Shown in pieces: positions 36,854 through 45,220 of a DNA stretch of 64,000 nucleotides. The first letter of the stretch is position 1. Every line of letters starts with the position of its first letter. The position numbers and the translations under genes are program-made. The notes under the pieces are model-generated. The model was not told where the DNA came from and made no database searches. It saw only the letters and a program-made list of their open reading frames with translations. This stretch comes from Arthrobacter sp. NEB 688 (GTDB taxonomy: Bacteria; Actinomycetota; Actinomycetes; Actinomycetales; Dermatophilaceae), in assembly GCF_013201035.1 (NCBI RefSeq), contig NZ_CP053707.1, positions 3,100,001 through 3,164,000 on the forward strand. The letters run 5' to 3'.

Positions 36854-38916
36854 GCGACGTCACGTATCGCACCCCCACGGAGGTCGCGCTGGCCCGCGGC
36901 CGGCAGCGGCTGACCGTTGCGCTCGGCGCCGCCCTCGTCACCTCCGTCCTCGCCGCCTGGGCCGTCATCGCCCTCGCCCGGTCCGTCGGCGGCCCCCTGG
37001 AGACCCGGGCCGCCCTCGCCCTGGTGGCCGGCGTCGCCTCGGGCCTCGCGCTGCTCGGCGTGCTGGCCGCCACCCGGCAGCTCCTACGCGACGTCCGCCG
37101 GCACACGGAGCACCTGGACGCGACCGCCGCCGCGAGCGCCGCCGCCGACGCCGAGGTGCTCGCCGAGCGCGAGGCCGCGCAGGCCCTCGCCCGGGTCGGC
37201 TCCTGGTCGTGGGACCCGACGACCGGGCGGGTGTGCGTCAGCCCGGAGTTCCGTCGCATCCTCGGGCTCGCCGCCGGGCCGAAGCCCCTCGACGCGACCC
37301 GCGTCATGGAGGCCGTCCACCCGGACGACGCGGCCCGCGTCGTCGTCCCGGAGATCCGCCGGGCCGCGGAGACCGGGGCGCCGGTCGACTTCACGTGCCG
37401 CGTCTCCTCGCCCCGCGGCGACCTCCTCGAGGTGCGGGTGCTCGCGCGCGCCGAGGAGCAGGGCCCGACCGCGGTGGTCCGTGGCACGCTGCAGGACGTC
37501 ACCGACGAGCGGCACGCCGACCTGCTGAGGGCCCAGTTCCTCTCCGTCGTCAGCCACGAGATGCGCACCCCCCTCACCTCGATCCGGGGCGCGCTCGGCC
37601 TCATCACCGGTGGCGCCGCCGGCCCGGCGAGCCCCGCCGTGCACCGGATGGCCGCCATCGCGCTCAGCGGCACCGAGCGGCTCGTGCGCACCGTCAACGG
37701 GGTCCTCGACCTCGAGCGCTCCCGCACCGGCGCCGACGGCCTGACCCTCGACCTCGTCCCGGTCGACCTCGACGAGGTGATCCGCTGCGCGGTCGAGGAG
37801 GTCGAGCCGCAGGCCGACAGCCGCAACGTCCGCATCCGCGTCACCTCGGCCGGGCCGACGAACCTCATGGCCGACCCCGACCGGCTCGTCCAGGCCGTCG
37901 CCAACATCCTCGGCAGCGCCGTCCGGCACAGCCCGGTCGACGGCTCCGTGCGCGTCGTCGCCGAGGTCCGGGACGGCGCCGCGAGCATCGGCGTCACCGA
38001 CCACGGGCCGCTCGTGTCCACCGCCTCGCTCGCCACCCTCTTCGACCACTCGGCGTCCACCCCGACGGGAGGCCGTGGCGCGGACGGGGCCAGCCTCGGC
38101 CTGAGCATCAGCCGCGCCGTCGTCGAGGCCCACGCCGGGCGGCTGACCGCCACCTCCCGACCCGACACCGGGACGACCCTCACCTGCGTCATCCCCCTGC
38201 CGCCGCGCCCGGACGCGGCCGCCTCGGGCGTCCCCGCCGGGACGGTCGTGGCGGACACCGACGGGGTCGCGGCCGACCGGGTCGCCGGGCTGCTCGGCAC
38301 CGCTCCCGGCGACGTCGTCTCCCGCTCGGGCCCGGCCACCGTGAGCGCCGCCGCCGCGAGCCGGCGGCCCACCGCCGTGGTCACCGGCGACCGCGTCCCC
38401 GGCGAGCCGCGCTGGGACCTCGTCGAGCGCCTGCGCACCGACCCGAACCTCGCCGACGTCCCGCTGGTCCTCGTCGCCGGCCCGGACGGCACGGGACGCA
38501 CCGCCGAGCCGGTGCACTCGTCGGTCCGCGAGGTGCTCTCCGCCTCCGGACGGGCGCTGGTCCTCGCGGAGACCGCGGACCGGGCCGAGGAGCTGCGGCA
38601 GCGCTACACCGACCGAGGCCTGCTGTGCCGCAGCCTGACCCAGGCGGCGAAGGCCGGCGTCGTGCTCGACCACCACGACTTCGACCTCGTCGTCGTCGAC
38701 TCCCCCGTGGCCGCGCTCGACCGCGGCGGGCTGCTGCGGTCGTGCCTGTCCGTCCCGCGCCTCGCGACGCTGCCCGTGCTCGTCGTCCTGCCGTGCGCGG
38801 ACGACTCCGCACCCGCCGTCCTCGGCGCCGACGTCACCGAGACCGCCGACGCCGTCGCCCGCATCATCGACACCGCCCGTGACTCCCTCGCCCGTCGAGC
38901 CGTCACCCCGGCCTGA
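36850..38916 (+). CDS. membrane hybrid histidine-kinase-like protein with degenerate catalytic and receiver domains
   Basis: The 688-residue protein has two membrane helices (~24-46, ~55-76), a PAS domain (~110-215), HisKA with intact H-box (FLSVVSHEMRTPLTSI, ~225) and a HATPase-like domain (~330-435). The N-box reads VANILGSAVRHS, with Ser in place of the Mg-binding Asn; G1 reads TDHGPLVS without its second Gly; G2 is SLGLSIS. Two receiver-like folds follow (~445-540 and ~555-680). The first lacks the phosphoacceptor Asp, the second keeps an Asp (LVVVDSPVAAL). It may be a phosphatase, scaffold or pseudokinase. Coupled to the regulator gene (ATGA). Confidence 0.82.
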   Translation: MSDVTYRTPTEVALARGRQRLTVALGAALVTSVLAAWAVIALARSVGGPLETRAALALVAGVASGLALLGVLAATRQLLRDVRRHTEHLDATAAASAAADAEVLAEREAAQALARVGSWSWDPTTGRVCVSPEFRRILGLAAGPKPLDATRVMEAVHPDDAARVVVPEIRRAAETGAPVDFTCRVSSPRGDLLEVRVLARAEEQGPTAVVRGTLQDVTDERHADLLRAQFLSVVSHEMRTPLTSIRGALGLITGGAAGPASPAVHRMAAIALSGTERLVRTVNGVLDLERSRTGADGLTLDLVPVDLDEVIRCAVEEVEPQADSRNVRIRVTSAGPTNLMADPDRLVQAVANILGSAVRHSPVDGSVRVVAEVRDGAASIGVTDHGPLVSTASLATLFDHSASTPTGGRGADGASLGLSISRAVVEAHAGRLTATSRPDTGTTLTCVIPLPPRPDAAASGVPAGTVVADTDGVAADRVAGLLGTAPGDVVSRSGPATVSAAAASRRPTAVVTGDRVPGEPRWDLVERLRTDPNLADVPLVLVAGPDGTGRTAEPVHSSVREVLSASGRALVLAETADRAEELRQRYTDRGLLCRSLTQAAKAGVVLDHHDFDLVVVDSPVAALDRGGLLRSCLSVPRLATLPVLVVLPCADDSAPAVLGADVTETADAVARIIDTARDSLARRAVTPA

Positions 38917-38926
38917 GGAGCCCCTC

Positions 38927-39673
38927 GTGACCGCACCGACCAGCACGGCCCCGCGCCGCGAGCGGCCCGGCCGCGCCCTGACGGCGAGCATGGTGGCCAC
39001 GATGCTCGAGGAGGACACCTCCCCCGACTGGTGGTCCCTCCTCGACGTCGAGCGCACCTCCCGCCGCGCCGCCGCCTACGGGCTGCGCGGGGTCACCTGC
39101 GCCCCCGAGCGCGTCGCGGCCCTGCGGACCTTCCTCACGCCGGAGCAGCGCGTGACCGCCCACCTGGGGTCGACGGAGCCGCTGCGGGAGTGGGGAGCCT
39201 TCCAGCTGGTGCTCGCCCAGGCCGAGGACGCCCTCGCCGACGGCGCCGACCAGCTGCGCGTCACGCTCTCGACCGAGGACCTCGTGGGGCACGACGTGCG
39301 GACCGTCGTCTCGCGCCTGGAGGCCCTGCGCGACGTCACGCGCGCCGCCACCGCGGGGCTGCGCCTGCACGTCACCGGTCCCGACACCGAGGAGCACGTC
39401 GACGACCTCGTGGTCCTCGCCGACCACGTCGGCCTCGACTCCCTCGAGCTCGGCGGGGCGCGCCCGCCCCTGTCGACGGTCACGCTGCTCGCCGCCGCCC
39501 TCCCCCGGTCCGTCGAGCTCAAGGTCGGGGCGCCCGTGGCGGACCTCGACCGGCTGCTGCTCGCCCACGCCGCCGGCGCCGACGTGCTCGCGGCCGACCC
39601 CGCGGTCGTGATGGCCGCCGCCCGCGCCCGCGAGGAGCGCGGCATCCTCACCCTGCCGACGCCCGAGGACTGA
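38927..39673 (+). CDS. degenerate DeoC-like TIM-barrel protein, function unknown
   Basis: A GTG at 38927, preceded by GAGGAG overlapping the last codons of the kinase gene, opens a 248-residue protein. The pattern resembles deoxyribose-phosphate aldolase (ALTASMVATMLEEDTSPD, AAAYGLRGVTCAPERV, RVTAHLGS, GADQLRVTLSTEDL, GLDSLELGGARP), but the Schiff-base Lys that should sit in the strand near residue 155 is absent (RLHVTGPD). An aldolase activity is therefore unlikely. It follows the kinase gene by ten bases and is likely co-transcribed. The fold assignment is uncertain. Confidence 0.5.
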   Translation: MTAPTSTAPRRERPGRALTASMVATMLEEDTSPDWWSLLDVERTSRRAAAYGLRGVTCAPERVAALRTFLTPEQRVTAHLGSTEPLREWGAFQLVLAQAEDALADGADQLRVTLSTEDLVGHDVRTVVSRLEALRDVTRAATAGLRLHVTGPDTEEHVDDLVVLADHVGLDSLELGGARPPLSTVTLLAAALPRSVELKVGAPVADLDRLLLAHAAGADVLAADPAVVMAAARAREERGILTLPTPED

Positions 39674-39719
39674 CGGCCCCGGCCGACGGCACGCCCCGCA
39701 CGCTGGGTCGCGGTGCGCC

Positions 39720-40640
39720 TCAGGCGGAGAGCGTCCCGCTCCGGCACGTACGGGCCAGCTCCTCGACGGTGGCGGTGATGGCCGGACGGCCGTCGCCCGA
39801 GGCCCGCCACAGCGCGTGGATCCGACGCATCGGCGGCGAGGACAGCCGCACCACCCGCACCGACGCCGGCAGGGCGCCCCGTCCCATCCGCGGGACGAGT
39901 GCGACACCGAGCCCCTCGGCGACCATCTCGACCTGCGTCGGGTACTCGCTGACCTGGTGCCCGAGGACGAGGTCCCCGGCGGCCGCCCCGAAGACCTGCT
40001 CCAGCAGCTCGTGCGCGACCGAGCCCGGCTCGTAGAGCCACCGGTCCCCCTCGAAGTCCCGCAGGTCGACCTCCTCGCCCGCGGCGCTGCGGTGGTCCTG
40101 GTGCACGAGCACGTCCGAGACGTCGTCGCCGAGGTGCTCGGCCCGCAGCCCGTCCGCGACCTCCATCGGCAGGCCCTGCCAGTCGTGGACCACCGCGATG
40201 TCGACCGCGCCGGAGCCCACCAGCTGGGCGGCCCGGTGCGACGGCACCTCGACGGCCCGCAGCGCCAGGTCGGGCCAGGTCCGCAGGAGCCGCGCCATCG
40301 CGCTCGGCAGGATGCCCCGGGCGGCGCTGGGGAACGCGGCGACGCCCACCGGCCCGGTCACGGTCCGGGCCTGCGCCTGGATGGTCGCGTTCATGCTCTC
40401 GAGCTCGACGATGATCCGCCGGGCGGAGTCCGCGAGGATCGCGCCGGACGTCGTGAGCACGGCCCGGCGGCCCTGACGCTCGATGACGGACTGCCCGAGG
40501 TCCCGCTCGAGGCGGGCGATCTGCTGCGACACCGCCGACGGGGTGTAGCCGAGGGCGGCCGCCGCGGCCGCGATGGACCCGTGCTCGGCGAGCGCCTCGA
40601 CGGCCCGGAGCCCCACGATGCTCACGGTCAGCTGCGACAT
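39720..40640 (-). CDS. LysR-family transcription regulator
   Basis: The 306-residue regulator has the N-terminal winged HTH (VGLRAVEALAEHGSIAAAAAALGYTPSAVSQQIARLERDLG) and a periplasmic-binding-like effector domain (ARTVTGPVGVAAFPSAARGILP, AVDIAVVHDW). GGAGGGG precedes the ATG at 40640. It lies next to, and in the same direction as, the end of the catabolic operon. The inverted repeat at 40669-40704 between them may act as the operon's terminator. Its target is not evident. Confidence 0.88.
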   Translation of the reverse strand: MSQLTVSIVGLRAVEALAEHGSIAAAAAALGYTPSAVSQQIARLERDLGQSVIERQGRRAVLTTSGAILADSARRIIVELESMNATIQAQARTVTGPVGVAAFPSAARGILPSAMARLLRTWPDLALRAVEVPSHRAAQLVGSGAVDIAVVHDWQGLPMEVADGLRAEHLGDDVSDVLVHQDHRSAAGEEVDLRDFEGDRWLYEPGSVAHELLEQVFGAAAGDLVLGHQVSEYPTQVEMVAEGLGVALVPRMGRGALPASVRVVRLSSPPMRRIHALWRASGDGRPAITATVEELARTCRSGTLSA

Positions 40641-40668
40641 GACCCCTCCGTCCACGAGCGTGTGCGCA

Positions 40669-40704
40669 CCCCGGCCGTCCGAGCGTAGTGCCGCGCGGCC
40701 GGGG
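40669..40704 (-). terminator. hairpin at the end of the catabolic operon
   Basis: CCCCGGCCG (40669-40677) pairs with CGGCCGGGG (40696-40704) around an 18-base loop, ~28 bases past the stop of the minus-strand oxidoreductase gene. It lies upstream of the LysR gene and could also be an operator there. Confidence 0.45.
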
Positions 40705-40731
40705 AGCCGTGGCCGGTCCGGACGGACGCCG

Positions 40732-41577
40732 CTAGACCCCCTTCTCGATCCGGGCGACGAGCTCGTCGTGCCACCCGGGTTCCGGCTTGGCGGTCTCGAT
40801 CCACCAGGTGGCGCCCGCCTCGACGTAGTCCGGCAGCTCGCCCGCCAGGGAGCGCGGGTCCTCGGCGACCTCCGCCCACACGGCCAGCTCGAAGTCGCGG
40901 TCCCCGCCGTCGCGGTGCGTCCGGGCGAGGTCGCGCACCCACCGGATCTGCTCCACCGACGGTCGGGCGAGGCGTCCGTCGGCCCACGTGATCGGGACGG
41001 CGCCGTCCCAGCGCATCGCGCGCATCATCGGCCGGCGTCGCGGCAGGGTGCCCCCCACCCAGACCGGGATGCGCGGTCGCTGGACCGGGGTGGGGGTGAA
41101 GCGCACGTCCGTGACCGTGTAGTGCGGGCCCTCGTGGGAGAAGGGCTCGCCGCTCCACAGTCCCTGGAGGACCTCGAGCCCCTCGTCGAGCATCTCGGCC
41201 CGCACGACCGCGTCGGCCTCGTCGCCGAGGAGCTCGAAGTCGCCGCGCGCCGGCGACCCGATGCCGACGCCGAGCACGAGGCGTCCGCCGCTGATGAGGT
41301 CGAGCGTCGTCGTCTGCCGCGCGAGGACGGAGGGCCGTCGCCGGGACACGGGCGTGATCATCGTGCCGATCGTGATCCGCTCGGTGCGCTCCGCGACGAG
41401 CGCGAGGACCAGCCACGGGTCCTGGACGTCCGGCCCGCGACCGTCGTTCGCGAACACGACGTGGTCCCAGAGGAAGAAGCCGTCGAAGCCCGCCTCCTCG
41501 GCGAGGACCCCGAGCCGGACGAGCTCCTCGGGGGTGCGGGCGAAGTTGGGGGCCGCCAGACCCCGGCGCAGGCTCAC
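40732..41577 (-). CDS. luciferase-like (LLM-class) flavin-dependent oxidoreductase
   Basis: The 281-residue protein has the bacterial-luciferase TIM-barrel pattern: EELVRLGVLAEEAGFDGFFLWDHV at the start, GGRLVLGVGIGSPARGDFELLGD in the middle and RPRIPVWVGGTLPRRRP later. Such enzymes use reduced FMN or F420 to oxidise small molecules; which one cannot be read. The start is a GTG at 41577. It is the last gene of the long minus-strand catabolic cluster, 43 bases after the hydroxyacid dehydrogenase gene. Confidence 0.85.
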   Translation of the reverse strand: MSLRRGLAAPNFARTPEELVRLGVLAEEAGFDGFFLWDHVVFANDGRGPDVQDPWLVLALVAERTERITIGTMITPVSRRRPSVLARQTTTLDLISGGRLVLGVGIGSPARGDFELLGDEADAVVRAEMLDEGLEVLQGLWSGEPFSHEGPHYTVTDVRFTPTPVQRPRIPVWVGGTLPRRRPMMRAMRWDGAVPITWADGRLARPSVEQIRWVRDLARTHRDGGDRDFELAVWAEVAEDPRSLAGELPDYVEAGATWWIETAKPEPGWHDELVARIEKGV

Positions 41578-41620
41578 GAGCGCGCACCGAGGGCGTCGGG
41601 GCGGGGCGGTGACGGGCGCA

Positions 41621-42667
41621 TCAGTACCCCCGGTCCGCGTGGTAGCGGTTGACGAGCGGTCGGCCGTCGCGCAGCCGTCGGAAGTTCTCGACGAAGAGGT
41701 CGACGAGGACCTCGTTCTCCGTGGCCGCGGTGGAGGCGGAGTGGGGAGAGACGAGGACGGTGTCCATGTCCCAGAGCGGTGACTCGGCCGGGAGGGGCTC
41801 GACCTCGAAGACGTCGAGCGCGGCGCCGCCGAGCCGACCCGAGCGCAGCCCCTCGGTGAGCGCGGCCTCGTCGACGACCTGGCCGCGGGCGACGTTGACG
41901 ACGATCGCGCCGGCGGGCAGCGCGGCGACCCGGCCGGCGTCGATCATGCCGTCGGTCTCGTCGGTGAGCGGGATCGCAAGGACGAGCACGTCGGACGTGG
42001 GCAGGACCTCGTCGAGCCGCGCCGTCGTCACCACCTGCGTCCCCGGCGGCACCTCGTAGGTGCTCCCCTCGCGCCCGACACCGGTGACCCGCATCCCGAG
42101 CGCGGTGAACGTCTCGACGACCTGGCGCCCGATCGAGCCCAGGCCCACGACGGTGGCCCGCCGGCCGGCCAGCTGCCCGCTGACGTGCCGCTCCCAGCGC
42201 CGCTCGCCCTGGTGTGCCTTGAGGCGCGGGACGTCCTTGACGAAGTGCAGCACGCCGGCCAGCGCGAACTCGGCCAGCATCCGGGCGTGGGTGCCGGCCG
42301 CCGTCGTCAGCACGACCTCTCCCCCGTCCAGCCCGTACCGCTTGACGAAGCCGCCGATGCCCGCGCTCGTCGCCTGCACCCAGACGAGCCGGGGCGCGTT
42401 GGCCCACATCTGCTCCGGTGCGCGCCAGTCGAAGTCGAAGGCGACGTCCGCACGGGCCAGGAGGTCGAGCCAGCGCTGCTCCTCGTCGGCCGAGAGCTCG
42501 GGGCGCACTCCCCCGTGGTCGTTGCCGTACCTCGGTGTCGGGAGCAGCGCCGGGTCGTAGAGCACCTCGACGGACAGCTCCGTGGCGATCCTCTCGACCA
42601 GCCCGGGCTCGAGGTAGGTCGAGACGAGCACCGTGGGCTCGTCGGGGAGCGCGGTCGGACGCGGCAT
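41621..42667 (-). CDS. D-2-hydroxyacid dehydrogenase family protein
   Basis: The 348-residue enzyme has the NAD-binding motif GLGSIGRQVVETFTALGM at ~165, and the catalytic residues Arg in NVARGQVVDEAAL, Glu in FEVEPLPAESPLW and His in SPHSAS. The family reduces 2-oxoacids or oxidises D-hydroxyacids. AGGAG precedes the ATG. In this cluster it could handle the 2-oxoacid produced by the aminotransferase. Substrate unknown. Confidence 0.88.
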   Translation of the reverse strand: MPRPTALPDEPTVLVSTYLEPGLVERIATELSVEVLYDPALLPTPRYGNDHGGVRPELSADEEQRWLDLLARADVAFDFDWRAPEQMWANAPRLVWVQATSAGIGGFVKRYGLDGGEVVLTTAAGTHARMLAEFALAGVLHFVKDVPRLKAHQGERRWERHVSGQLAGRRATVVGLGSIGRQVVETFTALGMRVTGVGREGSTYEVPPGTQVVTTARLDEVLPTSDVLVLAIPLTDETDGMIDAGRVAALPAGAIVVNVARGQVVDEAALTEGLRSGRLGGAALDVFEVEPLPAESPLWDMDTVLVSPHSASTAATENEVLVDLFVENFRRLRDGRPLVNRYHADRGY

Positions 42668-42723
42668 GAGGGGTCTCCTGTGGTCGGGCGGAGGAGCCGG
42701 GTCGACGGCTCCGGGGTGTGGTG

Positions 42724-43692
42724 TCAGGGCGCCGGGACGGCGGACTGCGCGAGCCGGAGGGCGCGCGCCACCGGCAGCGCGGAGGTCGCGGCGGTGTGGG
42801 CCGGCTCCTCCTCGCCGGCCAGCGCGGCGGCGACGTGCCGCAGCGCCGCGCTGAACGAGCGGGCGTCCCGGGTGGGGCTCTCGACGACGGGCTCGGACCC
42901 CGCCCGCCGCACCTCCAGCGTCGCACCGGGCGTCGGGTGGTACGGGTTGTCGAGCCGCAGCGACCCCTCCGTGCCGAGGAGGACGGTCGTGGTGTCGTGG
43001 CTGCGCCGGAACCCGCACGTGAGCAGCAGCCGGCGGTCGTCGGGGTAGGTCAGCACGGCCGAGGCGTCGACCTCGACCTCGTCGCCCTGCACGGCGACGA
43101 CCGTGGCCGACCCGGCGGGCGCCGCGAAGAGCTCGTGCGCCAGGCGCATCGGGTAGCAGCCGACGTCGGCGAGCGCGCCGCCCCCCATCGCCCGGGAGAG
43201 GCGGATGTTGCCCGGTGCGCCGACCTCGAAGTGGAAGGAGCCGACGATCTCGCGCAGCTCGCCGATCGCGCCGTCGGCGAGGAGCTCGACGACACGGCGG
43301 TGCTGCGCCTGGAACGGGAAGACGAAGGCCTCCCACAACGGCTGCTCGGCGGTCGCGGCGACGGCCAGCACCTGCTCGACCTCGCCGGGGTCCAGGCAGA
43401 GCGGCTTCTCGCAGAGCACCGCCTTGCCGGCGCGCAGCGCGGCCGTGGCCCACTCCGCGTGCAGCGGGTTGGGCAGCGGGACGTAGACCGCGTCGACCTT
43501 GGGGTCCTCGATCACCGCCGCGTACCCCTGCGCGGAGCGCTCGACGCCGTGTGCGCGGGCGAACTCCGCCGCGGCGTCCCCGTCGCGTCCCGCGACGAGC
43601 ACGGCGCGCTGGCCGGTCTCGCGGACCGCTGGGAGGAACTGCGCGCGAGCGATGTTGGCGGTGCCGAGCACCCCCCACCGGAGGGCGCTCAC
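42724..43692 (-). CDS. Gfo/Idh/MocA-family oxidoreductase (copy 2 in the cluster)
   Basis: The 322-residue enzyme starts with an NAD(P)-binding fold (LRWGVLGTANIARAQFLPA) and has the family motif CEKPLCLDP (active-site Lys in EKP) and GGGALADVGCYPMRLAHEL. Family members act on sugars, inositols and imine-linked amino acids. The GTG at 43692 overlaps the GntR stop. The second such gene in the cluster is at 48985, with low similarity to this one. Confidence 0.88.
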   Translation of the reverse strand: MSALRWGVLGTANIARAQFLPAVRETGQRAVLVAGRDGDAAAEFARAHGVERSAQGYAAVIEDPKVDAVYVPLPNPLHAEWATAALRAGKAVLCEKPLCLDPGEVEQVLAVAATAEQPLWEAFVFPFQAQHRRVVELLADGAIGELREIVGSFHFEVGAPGNIRLSRAMGGGALADVGCYPMRLAHELFAAPAGSATVVAVQGDEVEVDASAVLTYPDDRRLLLTCGFRRSHDTTTVLLGTEGSLRLDNPYHPTPGATLEVRRAGSEPVVESPTRDARSFSAALRHVAAALAGEEEPAHTAATSALPVARALRLAQSAVPAP

Positions 43693-44348
43693 CCGGCGTC
43701 CGGAGCGGCCGGGCGGCCGTGGTCGGTGTTGACGTAGTGGTCGAACAGGGCCCGGTCGACCTCGCGGGCGGTGCCTCCGACGAGGGCGTCCCGCACCACC
43801 TCGTGCCGCCCGCGGACCTCGGCGAGGTTGATGTGCTGACGGTCGATGGAGGAGCGCATGAGCGCGCCCATCTGGCCGTCCAGACCCGCCCACAGTTCGC
43901 AGGCGCGCCGCCGTCCGGAGGCCTGCACGATGAGGCGGTGGAAGTGGCCGTCCGCGGCGACGATCGCCTCCACGTCGTGGGCGCGGGCCGCCGCGTCCAT
44001 CTCGTCGAGGGCGGCGGCCATCGGCTCGGCGAGGGTGCGGCGCACCCGGACCGGGATGGTCCGGGCGACACCGGCCTCGAGGACGTAGCGCGCGAAGCAG
44101 ACGTCGTCCGCGTCCTCGGCGCTCATCCGCGTCACCTCGCTGTGCCGCCGCGGGGTGATCTTGACCAGGCCCTCGCCCGCGAGGCGGCGCATCGCCTCGC
44201 GGATGGTCGCCCGGCTGACGCCGAGGTCGCTCGCCAGGGACGCCTCGATGAGCCGTGCGCCGCTGGGGATCTCGTTGTTGAGGATCCGGCGTCGCAGGAC
44301 ACGGTGCACGGACTCCGGCAGGGACGAGTGCTCCAGCATGTCGCTCAT
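43689..44348 (-). CDS. GntR-family regulator with FCD domain
   Basis: The 219-residue regulator has a winged HTH (VHRVLRRRILNNEIPSGARLIEASLASDLGVSRATIREAMRRLAGEGLV) and an FCD ligand-binding domain with its metal-binding His set (DGHFHRLIV, RGRHEVVRDAL, HYVNTDHG). FCD regulators usually bind T.GT..AC.A palindromes. TGTCGACA occurs in the three cluster promoters near 55.85, 57.81 and 57.90 kb. Both gene junctions are 4-nt overlaps, so its synthesis is tied to the operon. It is the likely regulator of the whole unit; inference. Confidence 0.88.
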   Translation of the reverse strand: MSDMLEHSSLPESVHRVLRRRILNNEIPSGARLIEASLASDLGVSRATIREAMRRLAGEGLVKITPRRHSEVTRMSAEDADDVCFARYVLEAGVARTIPVRVRRTLAEPMAAALDEMDAAARAHDVEAIVAADGHFHRLIVQASGRRRACELWAGLDGQMGALMRSSIDRQHINLAEVRGRHEVVRDALVGGTAREVDRALFDHYVNTDHGRPAAPDAG

Positions 44349-45220
44349 CGTGCCCTGCGCCCCGCGCCGGTCGCCACCGGCCGGGCGGCCAGGGAGTCCC
44401 AGGTCAGGGGTGTCGGACCGGTGCGGTCCTCGGTCAGCTCGAAGGCGGTCGAGGGCCCGGTGAGGACCGGGGTGATGCCGGGCCCGTGGCCCGGCTGCGG
44501 GCTGTCGCCGTGGACGAGCACCCCCACCGTCGTCCAGCCGCGGCGGAAGCCGATGTTGTGGCGGACGTCGAGGTCGGTGACGGCCACGAGGTCGCCGAAG
44601 CGCAGGACGGCGAGGTCCGGGTCGCCCGCCGGGAAGGCGAGGTCGACGTCCCACTGGTGCGCGGGCCGCCCGACGCCGTTGCCGGCCAGGCGTCCCGGGA
44701 CGACGACCCGGACGGTGAGCCCGATCGTGCTGGGGCCCACCGCGATCCCGAGGGCGTCCGTCATCCCGGGGTCGAGGTTGAGCAGCTGGACCCCGTCCGG
44801 CGCCCCCGTCAGGACGGCTCCCTGGCCGTGCGCGCGCACGCTCACCCCGTCGCCGGGCCGGAGCACCGCGAGGGCTTCGTCGGGCAAGGTGACGAGGACG
44901 CGACCGTGCTCGCCGCGCTTGCCGAGCACCCACCCCCGCGCGCCGGCGGCTGCCCCGTCACGCACCGTCACGGGGTTGCCGATGCAGGCGTACGTGGTGA
45001 GGCCGAGCGACGCGGCGGGGTCGGGGTGGGCCAGCGTCGCGCCGGGGGCGACGTGGTCGCCGTCCACACCGTCGAGGGCGTCGCCGAGGTGGACGCCGAG
45101 GACCACCCCGCCGTCGCCGACGGGCACGTACGGTCGCCCGTCACGGTCGACGCGGTAGGGCGTGGGGCCGACGGTCGGGCTCTCGACGGTGCCCGCGAGG
45201 TTCATCGCGACGGGGATCAT
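44345..45220 (-). CDS. DUF4438 family protein (second of a tandem pair)
   Basis: The 291-residue protein resembles its neighbour at 45217-46083 over most of its length. Shared blocks are HLGD, DHVAPGATLAHPDP, ACIGNPVTV, RGWVLGKRGEHGRVLVTLPDEAL, VRAHGQG, LLNLDPG and FRRGWTTVGVLVHGDSPQPGHGPGITPVLTGP. These match the DUF4438 family, which has a structure but no assigned function. It is soluble, without signal peptide or catalytic signature I can name. Coupled on both sides by ATGA overlaps. Confidence 0.78.
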   Translation of the reverse strand: MIPVAMNLAGTVESPTVGPTPYRVDRDGRPYVPVGDGGVVLGVHLGDALDGVDGDHVAPGATLAHPDPAASLGLTTYACIGNPVTVRDGAAAGARGWVLGKRGEHGRVLVTLPDEALAVLRPGDGVSVRAHGQGAVLTGAPDGVQLLNLDPGMTDALGIAVGPSTIGLTVRVVVPGRLAGNGVGRPAHQWDVDLAFPAGDPDLAVLRFGDLVAVTDLDVRHNIGFRRGWTTVGVLVHGDSPQPGHGPGITPVLTGPSTAFELTEDRTGPTPLTWDSLAARPVATGAGRRAR

